Shown here: piece by piece, positions 22,385 through 30,776 of the stretch
Layout: each line of letters opens with the position of its first letter
Numbering within the stretch: the first letter of the stretch is position 1
Assembly: GCF_028823535.1 (NCBI RefSeq)
Contig: NZ_JAQIYM010000028.1
Coordinates: forward strand, 1 to 33,029
Direction of reading: 5' to 3'
Source: Pseudomonas serbica
GTDB taxonomy: Bacteria > Pseudomonadota > Gammaproteobacteria > Pseudomonadales > Pseudomonadaceae
Length of the DNA stretch: 33,029 nucleotides
Notes under the pieces: model-generated
The model's database searches: none
Told to the model about the DNA's origin: nothing
Seen by the model: the letters and a program-made list of their open reading frames with translations, nothing else
Made by a program: the position numbers and the translations under genes

Positions 22385-23662
22385 ATGCCCATCGCGCTCA
22401 AATGGCTCAATGTGTTGCCTGCTGAAAGAGCGGCCCTGGCTTTGGGCTTCGCTTTCCACTTCTGTGTGCTGGCCAGCTATTACCTGGTTCGACCGTTGCG
22501 CGATGCCTTGGGCCTTGAAGGCGGCGTCGACCGGTTGCAGTGGCTGTTCACCGCCACGTTCGTGGTGATGCTGCTGATGGTGCCGGTGTTTGGCGCATTG
22601 GCGTCACGGCTGCCGGCCACGCGCTTCGTGCCGTTGATCTACCGCGCGATTGCCGTGTCGATGCTGGTGTTTGGCCTGTTGATCGGCAACCGTGTTGCGC
22701 CGGTGACGGTCGGCCAGGTGTTTTTTGTCTGGATCAGCCTCTACAACCTGTTCATCGTCTCGATTTTCTGGAGCGTGCTGGTCGATCGCTTCTCCAGCGA
22801 GCAAGGCCGGCGGCTGTTCGGCTGCATCGCGGCCGGTGGCACCCTGGGCACCTTCATCGGGCCCTTGCTGGCGGCAACCATGGCCACTCGTCTGGGCCCG
22901 CTGGCATTGACCCTCGCTGCGGCGCTGCTGCTGGAGTTGGCGGTACGTTGCTATCGGGGACTGTTGTCGAGGACCCGATCGCAGGCGGGTACTCGGGTTT
23001 TGGACGAACGGCGCCTGGGGGGCAGCATGCTCGCCGGGATCACGCTGATCCTGCGGTCGCCTTATCTGTTGGGGTTGGTGGCCTTCATGCTGTTGCACAC
23101 CAGCGCCGCGACTTTGTTGTATTTCGAGCAGGGACGGATCGTCGCTGGCAGCTACGCTGATGTAGGCAGCAGAACGCAATTCTTCGCCATGGTCGATTTG
23201 CTGGTGTCAGCGCTGACCTTGATCTGCCAGTTGCTGCTGACGGCGCCTCTGATTCGTCTGCTGGGTATTGGCGGTGCGCTGCTGGTTATGCCCCTGGCGA
23301 CCGTCCTGGCGTTTGGTGTCATGGCCCTGGCGCCGGTGCCGGCCAGCGTGGCACTGGCCCAGGGGCTGCGCCGCGCGGTGGAGTTCGGCATCGTGCGGCC
23401 AGCGCGTGAAGTACTGTGGACGGTGGTCAGCCGCGAAGAAAAGTATAAGGCCAAGAATGTGATTGAAACCCTGGTCTATCGTGGTGGTGATGCCGCCAGT
23501 GGCTGGCTGTCGACCGGTTTGACGGCCATGGGTGCAGGCTTCGGCCTGGTCGCGGTGGTGGTCGTGCCGTTCGCGGGACTGTGGGGCGGGTTGTGCCTGT
23601 GGCTGGCCAGGCGCCAGGCGCGAATGGCCGGGCCCGTCCCACAGGCGCCGGACCCCAGGTGA
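22385..23662 (+). CDS. MFS-type transporter of the NTP/NDP-translocase-like group
   Basis: A 425-residue membrane protein with about 12 hydrophobic segments. The opening FHFCVLASYYLVRPLRDALG and the internal VRPAREVLWTVVSREEKYKAKNVI stretch (read in two parts) match the bacterial proteins distantly related to ADP/ATP translocases (TlcA/NTT type), which in free-living bacteria have unknown substrates. AAGGAGG precedes the ATG. It ends 10 bases before the aldo/keto reductase gene, so the pair is an operon. Confidence 0.85.
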   Translation: MPIALKWLNVLPAERAALALGFAFHFCVLASYYLVRPLRDALGLEGGVDRLQWLFTATFVVMLLMVPVFGALASRLPATRFVPLIYRAIAVSMLVFGLLIGNRVAPVTVGQVFFVWISLYNLFIVSIFWSVLVDRFSSEQGRRLFGCIAAGGTLGTFIGPLLAATMATRLGPLALTLAAALLLELAVRCYRGLLSRTRSQAGTRVLDERRLGGSMLAGITLILRSPYLLGLVAFMLLHTSAATLLYFEQGRIVAGSYADVGSRTQFFAMVDLLVSALTLICQLLLTAPLIRLLGIGGALLVMPLATVLAFGVMALAPVPASVALAQGLRRAVEFGIVRPAREVLWTVVSREEKYKAKNVIETLVYRGGDAASGWLSTGLTAMGAGFGLVAVVVVPFAGLWGGLCLWLARRQARMAGPVPQAPDPR

Positions 23663-23672
23663 GGGAAATGTC

Positions 23673-24617
23673 ATGAGCCATGCGCAAGGTTTTACCCGCA
23701 GGCAAATACTCACGCTGGCTGCCGCCGCATCGGCGGTCTTCACGCTCGGCCCGAGCGGCGCGCAAACCTCGCCAGCGGCGGGAACAGGAGGCAAGACCAT
23801 GATGACCCGCGTCATTCCTTCCAGCAAAGAGCCATTGCCCGCCGTCGGCCTGGGCACCTATCGCGGCTTCGATGTGGCACCTTCGGACCCTGCCTACCGC
23901 AGCTTGCCCGCGGTGCTTGATGCGTTGTTCGAAAAGGGCGGCAAGGTCATCGACAGCTCGCCCATGTACGGCCGCGCCGAGCAGACCACGGGCGAGCTTC
24001 TGTCGATTCACGAGCCACGTTCACCGGCATTCCTGGCGACCAAGGTGTGGACCCGGGGGCGTGAAGAAGGGATCGCGCAGATGGAGCAATCCTTCAAGCT
24101 GCTGCAGACCGACCGCATCGACTTGATGCAGATCCACAACTTGCTGGACTGGCAAGCCCATCTGCCGACCCTGCGCCAATGGAAGGAAGAAGGGCGCATT
24201 CGCTACATCGGCATCAGCCATTACACCGCGTCGGCCTATGACGAGGTGGAGGCAGTGCTCAAGGCCGAACCACTGGACTTCCTGCAGATCAACTATGCGC
24301 TGGATGATCGTGCGGTCGAGAAACGCATCCTGCCCTTGTGTCGCGACCGCGGTGTGGCGGTGATCTGCAACCGGCCGTTTGGCGGCGGTGGCCTGATCGC
24401 GCGGTTGCAGGGCAAACCATTGCCCGGCTGGGCCGCGCAAGTCGGGGTCAAGAGCTGGCCGCCCCTGGCGCTCAAGTTCCTGTTGTCGCATTCGGCGGTG
24501 ACCTGCGTCATACCCGGCACCGGCAACCCGCGCTACATGACGGAAAACGCCAGCGCCGGTTTCGGCCCGATGCTCACCGATGCCCAACGGCATCAGTTGA
24601 TCGCCTTGCTGGATTGA
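23673..24617 (+). CDS. Tat-exported aldo/keto reductase
   Basis: A 314-residue aldo/keto reductase. The N-terminus FTRRQILTLAAAASAVFTLG is a twin-arginine-type signal, so it is probably periplasmic. The catalytic tetrad is visible: Asp94 and Tyr99 (VIDSSPMYG), Lys124 (ATKVW) and His155 (QIHNL). The C-terminal cofactor segment includes VIPGTGNPRYMTEN. The ATG at 23673 follows GAGGGA; the longer open frame runs back through the transporter gene. A periplasmic NAD(P)H enzyme is unusual, so it may use a preloaded cofactor exported through Tat. Confidence 0.9.
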   Translation: MSHAQGFTRRQILTLAAAASAVFTLGPSGAQTSPAAGTGGKTMMTRVIPSSKEPLPAVGLGTYRGFDVAPSDPAYRSLPAVLDALFEKGGKVIDSSPMYGRAEQTTGELLSIHEPRSPAFLATKVWTRGREEGIAQMEQSFKLLQTDRIDLMQIHNLLDWQAHLPTLRQWKEEGRIRYIGISHYTASAYDEVEAVLKAEPLDFLQINYALDDRAVEKRILPLCRDRGVAVICNRPFGGGGLIARLQGKPLPGWAAQVGVKSWPPLALKFLLSHSAVTCVIPGTGNPRYMTENASAGFGPMLTDAQRHQLIALLD

Positions 24618-24745
24618 AGCCTGGGCAGCTTTCGGCAGGCGGGTTCCTGACTACACTGATTGAGGTCCGAAAAATCTGACCGGCACGACTCGCTCGGCAG
24701 TCCCCATGCAAGACATCCCCAACCATTACACAAAGGAGATCGAAC

Positions 24746-25399
24746 ATGACAATCCGTATTGGCGATGAGGCACCGGATTTCACCGCCGACAGTACCGAAG
24801 GGCCTATCCGTTTCCACGAGTGGATCGGCGACAAATGGGCCATCCTGTTCTCGCACCCGAAAGACTTCACCCCGGTCTGCACCACCGAGCTTGGCTACAT
24901 GGCCCGGTTGAAGCCAGAGTTCGACAAGCGCAACACCAAGGTCGTCGGCCTGAGCATCGACCCGGTCAGCGACCACCACGCCTGGCTTGGCGATATCGAG
25001 GAAACCCAGGGCCATGCGGTCAACTACCCCATGATCGGTGACGACAACCTGGTGGTGGCCAAGCTCTACGACATGATTCATCCCAATGCCAGCGGCGGCC
25101 AACGCACCGCCGTGGACAATGCCACGGTACGTTCGGTGTTCATCATCGGCCCGGACAAGAAGGTCAAGGCGATGCTGATCTACCCGATGAGCGCCGGGCG
25201 CAATTTCGATGAAGTGCTGCGATTGCTTGACTCGCTGCAGTTGAACGCCAAGCACACTGTCGCCACGCCGGTGAACTGGCGGCCGGGGGACGACGTGATC
25301 ATTCCGACGTCGGTGTCCGACGAGGATGCGAAGAAGAAATACCCCGACGGCTTCAAGACCCTCAAGCCGTACCTGCGCACGGTGGCGCAACCGAAATAA
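24746..25399 (+). CDS. lsfA: 1-Cys peroxiredoxin, Prx6/LsfA type
   Basis: A 217-residue peroxiredoxin reducing hydrogen peroxide and organic peroxides. The peroxidatic cysteine is Cys45 in DFTPVCTTEL; it is the only cysteine in the protein. The C-terminal Prx6-type extension (VNWRPGDDVIIP, then YPDGFKTLKPYLRTV) is complete. AAGGAG precedes the ATG. It matches the LsfA proteins of Pseudomonas, first noted in sulfate-starvation responses. It forms a peroxide-defence theme with the two ohr genes elsewhere in the window, but no OhrR-like site is seen upstream. Confidence 0.93.
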   Translation: MTIRIGDEAPDFTADSTEGPIRFHEWIGDKWAILFSHPKDFTPVCTTELGYMARLKPEFDKRNTKVVGLSIDPVSDHHAWLGDIEETQGHAVNYPMIGDDNLVVAKLYDMIHPNASGGQRTAVDNATVRSVFIIGPDKKVKAMLIYPMSAGRNFDEVLRLLDSLQLNAKHTVATPVNWRPGDDVIIPTSVSDEDAKKKYPDGFKTLKPYLRTVAQPK

Positions 25400-25410
25400 T
25401 CCCCGGCGAC

Positions 25411-25439
25411 GTACACCGCCCCCGTGGGCGGCGGTGTAC
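25411..25439. terminator. Hairpin between convergent genes
   Basis: GTACACCGCC (25411-25420) and its exact complement (25430-25439) with a 9-base spacer form a 10-bp GC-rich stem between the peroxiredoxin stop and the hydrolase stop. No U-tract follows on either strand; it is a plausible two-way terminator. Confidence 0.5.
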
Positions 25440-25453
25440 AGGCTGGCTTCGGC

Positions 25454-26341
25454 TTACACCAGGTATTTGCGAAACCACCCCAGTGTCCGCTCCCAGGCCA
25501 GCTTCGCCGCCGCCTCGTCATAACGCGGCGTGGAGTCGTTGTGGAAACCATGGTTGGCGCCGGGGTAGATATAGGCTTCATAGGTCTTGCCCCCGGCCTT
25601 CAACGCCTGCTCATAGGCGGGCCAGCCTTCATTGATGCGCGTATCGAGTTCACCGTAGTGCAGCATCACCGGCGCCTTGATCCGCGGCACGTCCTTGGCG
25701 TCCGGTTGGCGGCCGTAGAACGACACGGCGGCGCCCAGTTCCGGGTACGCCACGGCTGCCGCGTTGGTGACACCGCCGCCATAACAGAACCCGGTGATGC
25801 CGACTTTGCCATTGGCATCGGGGTGTTTCATCATCCACTCGACGGCGGCGAAGAAGTCATTCATGAGTTTCTGCGGGTCGACCTTTTCCTGAAGCGCGCG
25901 GCCCTTGTCGTCGTTGCCGGGGTAGCCGCCGACCGAGCTCAGGCCATCCGGGGCGAGGGCGATGAACCCGGCCTTGGCCAGGCGCCGCGCGACGTCTTCG
26001 ATGTAAGGATTGAGCCCACGGTTTTCATGCACGACCACCACCGCAGGAGGCTTGCCGGCGGCTTTGGCGGGGCGCACCAGATAGGCACGAACCTGGCCGT
26101 TGCCCTTGGGTGAGGGATATTCGACGTACTCGGCAATGATGTCCGGGTCGGTGAATTCGACCTGTTCGGCCAGGGCATAGTCCGGGCTCAGGGACGCCAG
26201 CAGTGCACTGGCGGTCAAGCCACCCAGGGTGAACAGCGCGGCACGGTCGAGAAATTCACGCCGGTTGATCAGGCCATGGGCGTAGTAGTCGTAGAGTTCC
26301 AGCAGTTGCGGGGAAAAGTCTTTTGCCGTGAGACGGGTCAT
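25454..26341 (-). CDS. Dienelactone-hydrolase-family protein with exported N-terminus
   Basis: A 295-residue alpha/beta hydrolase of the YghX/dienelactone hydrolase group. The triad is Cys186 (GFCYGGG), Asp233 (GELDTR) and His264 (ANHGFHND), with Glu106 in VVHENRGL as the usual partner of the cysteine. An N-terminal segment includes RREFLDRAALFTLGGLTASA near residue 28, a Tat-like signal preceded by about 25 residues, as seen in many YghX-type proteins. The start at 26341 follows AGGAAG. The true substrate is unknown; the family cleaves dienelactones or related esters. Confidence 0.9.
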   Translation of the reverse strand: MTRLTAKDFSPQLLELYDYYAHGLINRREFLDRAALFTLGGLTASALLASLSPDYALAEQVEFTDPDIIAEYVEYPSPKGNGQVRAYLVRPAKAAGKPPAVVVVHENRGLNPYIEDVARRLAKAGFIALAPDGLSSVGGYPGNDDKGRALQEKVDPQKLMNDFFAAVEWMMKHPDANGKVGITGFCYGGGVTNAAAVAYPELGAAVSFYGRQPDAKDVPRIKAPVMLHYGELDTRINEGWPAYEQALKAGGKTYEAYIYPGANHGFHNDSTPRYDEAAAKLAWERTLGWFRKYLV

Positions 26342-26377
26342 AGGGCGCTTCCTCTTCAACCTATTGAACGTGAACGT

Positions 26378-26465
26378 GTAGGCGCTGGCTTGCCGGCGAA
26401 AGCGGTCTATCATTCCACGCTTTAGTCGACTGACCCGGCGCATTCGCTGGCAAGCCAGCTCCTAC
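26378..26465. repeat. REP doublet (88 bp)
   Basis: GTAGGCGCTGGCTTGCCGGC at the left and the inverted TTCGCTGGCAAGCCAGCTCC at the right, with the outer ends 88 bases apart. This is the same total length as the doublet inside each 133-bp array unit, but the central sequence differs. It lies between the hydrolase start and the glcG stop. Confidence 0.88.
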
Positions 26466-26480
26466 AGGGGACATGTCAAA

Positions 26481-26879
26481 TTACAGACACTGCACCCCGG
26501 CTTTCGCCACTTGCGCATCCTGCTCGGCCTTGACCCCGGACACCCCGACCGCACCGACCACCTGGCCGTCGACCAAGATCGGCACCCCGCCTTCGAGCGA
26601 GGTCAGCAGCGGGGCCGAGAGAAAGGCTGTGCGCCCGCCATTGACCATCTCTTCATAGCCTTTGGATTCACGCCGGCCGAGTGCCGCGGTGCGGGCTTTT
26701 TCGGTGGCGATGTAGGCACTGATGGGCGGTGCGCCATCGAGGCGTTCGAGGGCCAGTGGATGACCGCCATCATCGACCACCGCAATGGTCACCGGCCACT
26801 GATTGGCTTGGGCTTCGGTGCGGGCGGCGTCGAGTATCCGGCTGACTTCGGCCTGGCTCAGGACGGCTTTGCTGTTCAT
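26481..26879 (-). CDS. glcG: GlcG/HbpS-family protein of the glycolate operon
   Basis: A 132-residue GlcG-family protein. Markers are TIAVVDDGGHPLALERLDGA, PPISAYIATEKARTAA and GGVPILVDGQVVGAVGVSG. The role of GlcG in glycolate use is not settled; relatives bind haem or cobalamin-like ligands. The start at 26879 is 19 bases after the glcF stop, so it is the last gene of the operon. Confidence 0.93.
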   Translation of the reverse strand: MNSKAVLSQAEVSRILDAARTEAQANQWPVTIAVVDDGGHPLALERLDGAPPISAYIATEKARTAALGRRESKGYEEMVNGGRTAFLSAPLLTSLEGGVPILVDGQVVGAVGVSGVKAEQDAQVAKAGVQCL

Positions 26880-26898
26880 GGGCGTTCTCCAGTGGGCG

Positions 26899-28119
26899 CT
26901 ATTGGGACAGGGCGGCTTCGACCAGTTCGATCCAGTGCCGGACGGGGGTTCGGCCCGCGCCGTCGAGGTGCGACTGACAGCCGATGTTGGCGGTGACGAT
27001 GACTTCGGGGTAGCCGCTTTCCAGGGCATTCATCTTGTTGTCGCGCAGTTGCCGGGCCAGTTCGGGTTGGGTCAGCGAATAGGTGCCCGCCGAACCGCAG
27101 CACAGGTGCCCGTCAGGCACGGTGGTGAGGTTGAAGCCCAGGCGCATCAGTACCTTTTCCACCGCGCCACCGAGTTTTTGCGCGTGCTGCAAAGTGCAGG
27201 GGCAATGGAACGCCACGCGGTGGGCATTGTGGATCCCCAGCTGTTCGAGGGGTTCGGCGCGCAACACCTCCACCAGGTCCTTGGCCAGCGCGCTGACCCT
27301 CTTGGCCTTGTCGGCATACTCCGGGTCGCGCGCTAGCAGATGCCCGTAATCCTTGATGAACGCGCCGCAACCGCTGGCGGTCTGCACGATGGCCTCGGCG
27401 CCTTGTTCGATGCCCGGCCACCAGACATCGATGTTGTGCCGGGCGCGATCGAGGCCGGCAGCCTGGGCGTCCAGGTGATAATCCACGGCGCCACAACAAC
27501 CGGCCTCCCGGGCCGGCATGACGCTGATGCCCAGGCGGTCCAAGACCCGGGCGGCGGCCACGTTGGTATTGGGCGACAGGCCCGGCTGCACGCAACCTTC
27601 GAGCATCAGTACCTGGCGGGCATGGCGCACGGCGGGGCGTTGCTTGGTCACCGGCACGTTGCGCGGCAGTTTGCTTTGCAGCGCGCCGGGCAATAGCGCG
27701 CGAAACACCTGGCCGCTGTTGACCAGGCGCTTGAACAGGTCCGGATGCGGAACCAGCGTACGCAGCCCTTCACGCAACAGACGCTGGCCCAGCGGACGCG
27801 GCACTGCCGCATCGACCACGGCGCGGCCGATGTCCAGCAAGTTGTGGTAATCGACCCCCGAGGGGCAGGTGGTCTCGCAGTTGCGGCACGACAGGCAGCG
27901 GTCCAGGTGCTGCTGGGTCTTCTCTGTCACCTCGTTGCCTTCCAGCACCTGCTTGATCAGGTAGATGCGTCCGCGCGGGCCATCCAGTTCATCGCCGAGC
28001 AACTGATAGGTCGGGCACGTGGCGTTACAGAAACCGCAGTGCACGCAGGTGCGCAGGATGCTGTCGGCTTCCTCGGCGCGGGGCAATTGACGGGCGCGTT
28101 CGCTCAAGGTGGTCTGCAT
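26899..28119 (-). CDS. glcF: Glycolate oxidase iron-sulfur subunit GlcF
   Basis: A 406-residue subunit that passes electrons from the flavin subunits to the membrane. Two ferredoxin-like cluster motifs are visible, CVHCGFCNATCPTY and CLSCRNCETTCPSG, each for a [4Fe-4S] cluster. Two CCG-type domains (EAGCCGAVDYH and GHLCCGSAGTYS) follow. It starts four bases after the glcE stop region and is part of glcDEFG. Confidence 0.95.
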   Translation of the reverse strand: MQTTLSERARQLPRAEEADSILRTCVHCGFCNATCPTYQLLGDELDGPRGRIYLIKQVLEGNEVTEKTQQHLDRCLSCRNCETTCPSGVDYHNLLDIGRAVVDAAVPRPLGQRLLREGLRTLVPHPDLFKRLVNSGQVFRALLPGALQSKLPRNVPVTKQRPAVRHARQVLMLEGCVQPGLSPNTNVAAARVLDRLGISVMPAREAGCCGAVDYHLDAQAAGLDRARHNIDVWWPGIEQGAEAIVQTASGCGAFIKDYGHLLARDPEYADKAKRVSALAKDLVEVLRAEPLEQLGIHNAHRVAFHCPCTLQHAQKLGGAVEKVLMRLGFNLTTVPDGHLCCGSAGTYSLTQPELARQLRDNKMNALESGYPEVIVTANIGCQSHLDGAGRTPVRHWIELVEAALSQ

Positions 28120-28122
28120 GAT

Positions 28123-29187
28123 TCATAACTCCGCGTACAGGCGTCCGGGGTTGAAGATGCCCTGGGGGTCGAGTTGCCGCTTGAGGTTCTGGTGGTAGCG
28201 CATCAAGGCGTCGGGCAGTGGCTGGAACGGCGTGTCCGTGAGCCCGTGGCTGTAGCAGGTGACGTGCCCGCCCGCTTCTTCGACGACCTGGCGAATGAAC
28301 CTGGCCTGGGCATCGGACTTGAGCCAGCGTTGGGCGCCGCCCCAGTCGATCAATTGCCGACCGGGCAGGGACAACCGTGGCGTGTTGTTGGGCACCGACA
28401 GGCGCCACAGTGGTTGGTCTTCGTCGAAGAACGCCAGGCGCTGCTCGTTGAGATCGGCCCAGTACGCACTGTCGAGCAACTCGCCGCCGAGGCGGTCATG
28501 GGCCGCCGCCACCGAACCTTCGCCGCCCTCCAGTCGCAGGTGCAGATGTTCACCGTCATGGCACGCAGCGCTGATCGGCAGCGGTTGCTGGCCCCATTCC
28601 GCCAGGCGCAGCAGGGCATGTTCGGCGCTCATTTGCAGGCTGATGCTCAGGGACTGCCGGGGCTTGGGCAGAACTTTGAGCGAGACCTCGGTGATCAAAC
28701 CGAGGGTGCCGTAACTGCCGGCCATCAGGCGCGACAGGTCGTAACCGGCGACGTTTTTCATGACCTCGCCACCGAATCGCAGGTGTTTGCCCAGGCCTGT
28801 GATCACCCGCGTGCCCAACACGAAATCCCTGACCGACCCCGACCAGGGCCGCCGCGGCCCCGACAACCCGCAGGCGATCATGCCGCCGACGGTGGCACCT
28901 TCGCCGAAGGAGGGCGGTTCGCAGGGCAACATCTGTTGCGCGTCGTCCAGCACCTTCGCCAGTTCCGCCATTGGCGTGCCGCAGCGCACCGTAATCACAA
29001 GCTCCGTCGGGTCGTAGCTGACGATGCCCCGATGCGATCGAGTATCGAGTATTTCGCCTGCTGTGACGCGCCCGAGGAACGCCTTGGTGTTGGCACCCTG
29101 GATGCGCAGGGGCGTGGCGTTCGCCAGTGCCTGGTTGACCTGCTCCAGCAGTGCGCCGCTGTCATCGAGATTGGCCGGTGCCTCCAT
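28123..29187 (-). CDS. glcE: Glycolate oxidase FAD-binding subunit GlcE
   Basis: A 354-residue FAD-binding subunit with a PCMH-type domain. The segment MLPCEPPSFGEGATVGGMIA and GLSGPRRPWSGSVRDFVLG, followed by GEVMKNVAGYDLSRLMAGSY, is diagnostic for GlcE. Its ATG overlaps the glcD stop by one base (TGATG), so the two subunits are translationally coupled. Confidence 0.95.
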   Translation of the reverse strand: MEAPANLDDSGALLEQVNQALANATPLRIQGANTKAFLGRVTAGEILDTRSHRGIVSYDPTELVITVRCGTPMAELAKVLDDAQQMLPCEPPSFGEGATVGGMIACGLSGPRRPWSGSVRDFVLGTRVITGLGKHLRFGGEVMKNVAGYDLSRLMAGSYGTLGLITEVSLKVLPKPRQSLSISLQMSAEHALLRLAEWGQQPLPISAACHDGEHLHLRLEGGEGSVAAAHDRLGGELLDSAYWADLNEQRLAFFDEDQPLWRLSVPNNTPRLSLPGRQLIDWGGAQRWLKSDAQARFIRQVVEEAGGHVTCYSHGLTDTPFQPLPDALMRYHQNLKRQLDPQGIFNPGRLYAEL

Positions 29188-30686
29188 CAGAAGCGCTCCA
29201 GGTCAGGGAAGGGCAGTTGCCCGGCGTGTATGTGCATGGCGCCAAACTCGGCGCAGCGGTGCAGGGTCGGGATGTTCTTGCCAGGGTTGAGCAGGCCGCC
29301 GGGGTCGAACGCCGCCTTGACCGCGTGGAACAGGGTCAGCTCGTCGCTGTTGAACTGCGCGCACATCTGGTTGATCTTTTCCCGGCCGACGCCGTGTTCA
29401 CCGGTGATGCTGCCGCCGACCTTCACGCACAGCTCGAGAATCTTGCCGCCCAGGGCTTCGGCGCGATCCAGTTCGCCAGGCGTATTGGCATCGAACAGGA
29501 TCAGCGGATGCATGTTGCCGTCGCCGGCGTGGAACACGTTGGCTACCCGCAGGCCGTACTCGGCCGAGAGGCTGGCGATGGCCTTGAGCACACCGGGCAG
29601 TTCGCGGCGCGGAATGGTGCCGTCCATGCAGTAGTAATCCGGCGACAGGCGGCCCACCGCCGGAAAAGCGTTCTTGCGCCCGGCCCAGAAGCGCACGCGC
29701 TCGGCCTCGTCCTTGGCCTGGCGCACTTCGGTGGCGCCAGCCTGTTGCAGCACCTGGCGCACGCGATCGCAATCGTCACGCACGTCGGCTTCGACGCCGT
29801 CGAGTTCGCACAACAGGATGGCCTCGGCCTCCACCGGGTAACCGGCGTGGATGAAGTCTTCGGCGGCGCGGATGGCCAGGTTGTCCATCATCTCCAGGCC
29901 GCCGGGAATGATCCCGGCAGCAATGATGTCGCCGACCGCGCGGCCGGCTTTTTCCACGGAATCGAACGCCGCCAGCAGCACCTTGGCCGATTGCGGCTTG
30001 GGCAGCAGCTTGACCGTGACCTCGGTGATCACCCCGAGCATGCCTTCGGAGCCGGTGAACAGGGCGAGCAGGTCCAGGCCGGGGGAGTCCAGGGCGTCGG
30101 AGCCCAGGGTCAGGCATTCGCCTTCGACGGTAAGGATGTCCACCTTGAGCAGGTTATGCACGGTCAGGCCGTATTTCAGGCAATGCACGCCGCCGGCATT
30201 TTCGGCGACGTTACCCCCAATGGAGCAGGCAATTTGCGAAGAAGGGTCGGGGGCGTAGTACAGGCCGAACGGTGCGGCAGCCTGGGAAATCGCCAGATTG
30301 CGCACCCCTGGCTGAACTCTGGCGGTGCGGGCGGCGGGGTCGATCTGCAAAATCTGGTTGAAGCGGGCCATCACCAGCAGCACGCCTTTTTCCAGGGGCA
30401 AGGCGCCGCCGGACAGCCCGGTGCCGGCACCCCGGGCGACCACCGCAACCCGGCGTTGATGACACAGGCGCAAGACGCCCTGGACCTGGGCAATGTCGCG
30501 CGGCAGCACCACCAGCATCGGTGTGGTGCGATAGGCGCTGAGCCCGTCGCATTCGTACGGCTTGAGTTCTTCCTGCTGGTGCAGGATCTCCAGATCAGGC
30601 AACTGCGTGCGCAAGGCCTGCAACAGCGCGCTCTTGTCGACCTCTGGCAACGCGCCGTCGACGCGTTCATCGTAGAGAATGTTCAT
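29187..30686 (-). CDS. glcD: Glycolate oxidase subunit GlcD
   Basis: A 499-residue FAD-dependent catalytic subunit that oxidises glycolate, and often D-lactate, to the 2-oxoacid. The FAD domain has VVARGAGTGLSGGALPLEKG and CSIGGNVAENAGGVHCLKYG. The C-terminal catalytic part has VFHAGDGNMHPLILFD and SITGEHGVGREK, with the metal- and substrate-associated histidines. It is of full family length and is the first oxidase gene after the permease. Confidence 0.96.
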   Translation of the reverse strand: MNILYDERVDGALPEVDKSALLQALRTQLPDLEILHQQEELKPYECDGLSAYRTTPMLVVLPRDIAQVQGVLRLCHQRRVAVVARGAGTGLSGGALPLEKGVLLVMARFNQILQIDPAARTARVQPGVRNLAISQAAAPFGLYYAPDPSSQIACSIGGNVAENAGGVHCLKYGLTVHNLLKVDILTVEGECLTLGSDALDSPGLDLLALFTGSEGMLGVITEVTVKLLPKPQSAKVLLAAFDSVEKAGRAVGDIIAAGIIPGGLEMMDNLAIRAAEDFIHAGYPVEAEAILLCELDGVEADVRDDCDRVRQVLQQAGATEVRQAKDEAERVRFWAGRKNAFPAVGRLSPDYYCMDGTIPRRELPGVLKAIASLSAEYGLRVANVFHAGDGNMHPLILFDANTPGELDRAEALGGKILELCVKVGGSITGEHGVGREKINQMCAQFNSDELTLFHAVKAAFDPGGLLNPGKNIPTLHRCAEFGAMHIHAGQLPFPDLERF

Positions 30687-30712
30687 AGTCGTTTTACGAT
30701 ACTCCGTTCATG

Positions 30713-30742
30713 AAAGCCCGGGCCATTGCCCGGGCTTTTTTA
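30713..30742 (+). terminator. Hairpin terminator between permease and glcD
   Basis: AAAGCCCGGGC and its exact complement around a four-base loop (CATT), followed on the plus strand by a longer T-run (TTTTTT). On the minus strand, where the neighbouring genes are read, only about three T residues follow. It lies 35 bases after the permease stop and could partly separate permease and oxidase transcription. Confidence 0.7.
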
Positions 30743-30776
30743 ACAGAGTTGCGCGAGCAACCCGGGGCTGTGCCGA

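Noticed and set aside
28174..30713. Two long plus-strand frames opposite glcD and glcE.
   Set aside because: They are shadows of the glycolate oxidase genes, with no recognisable domains.
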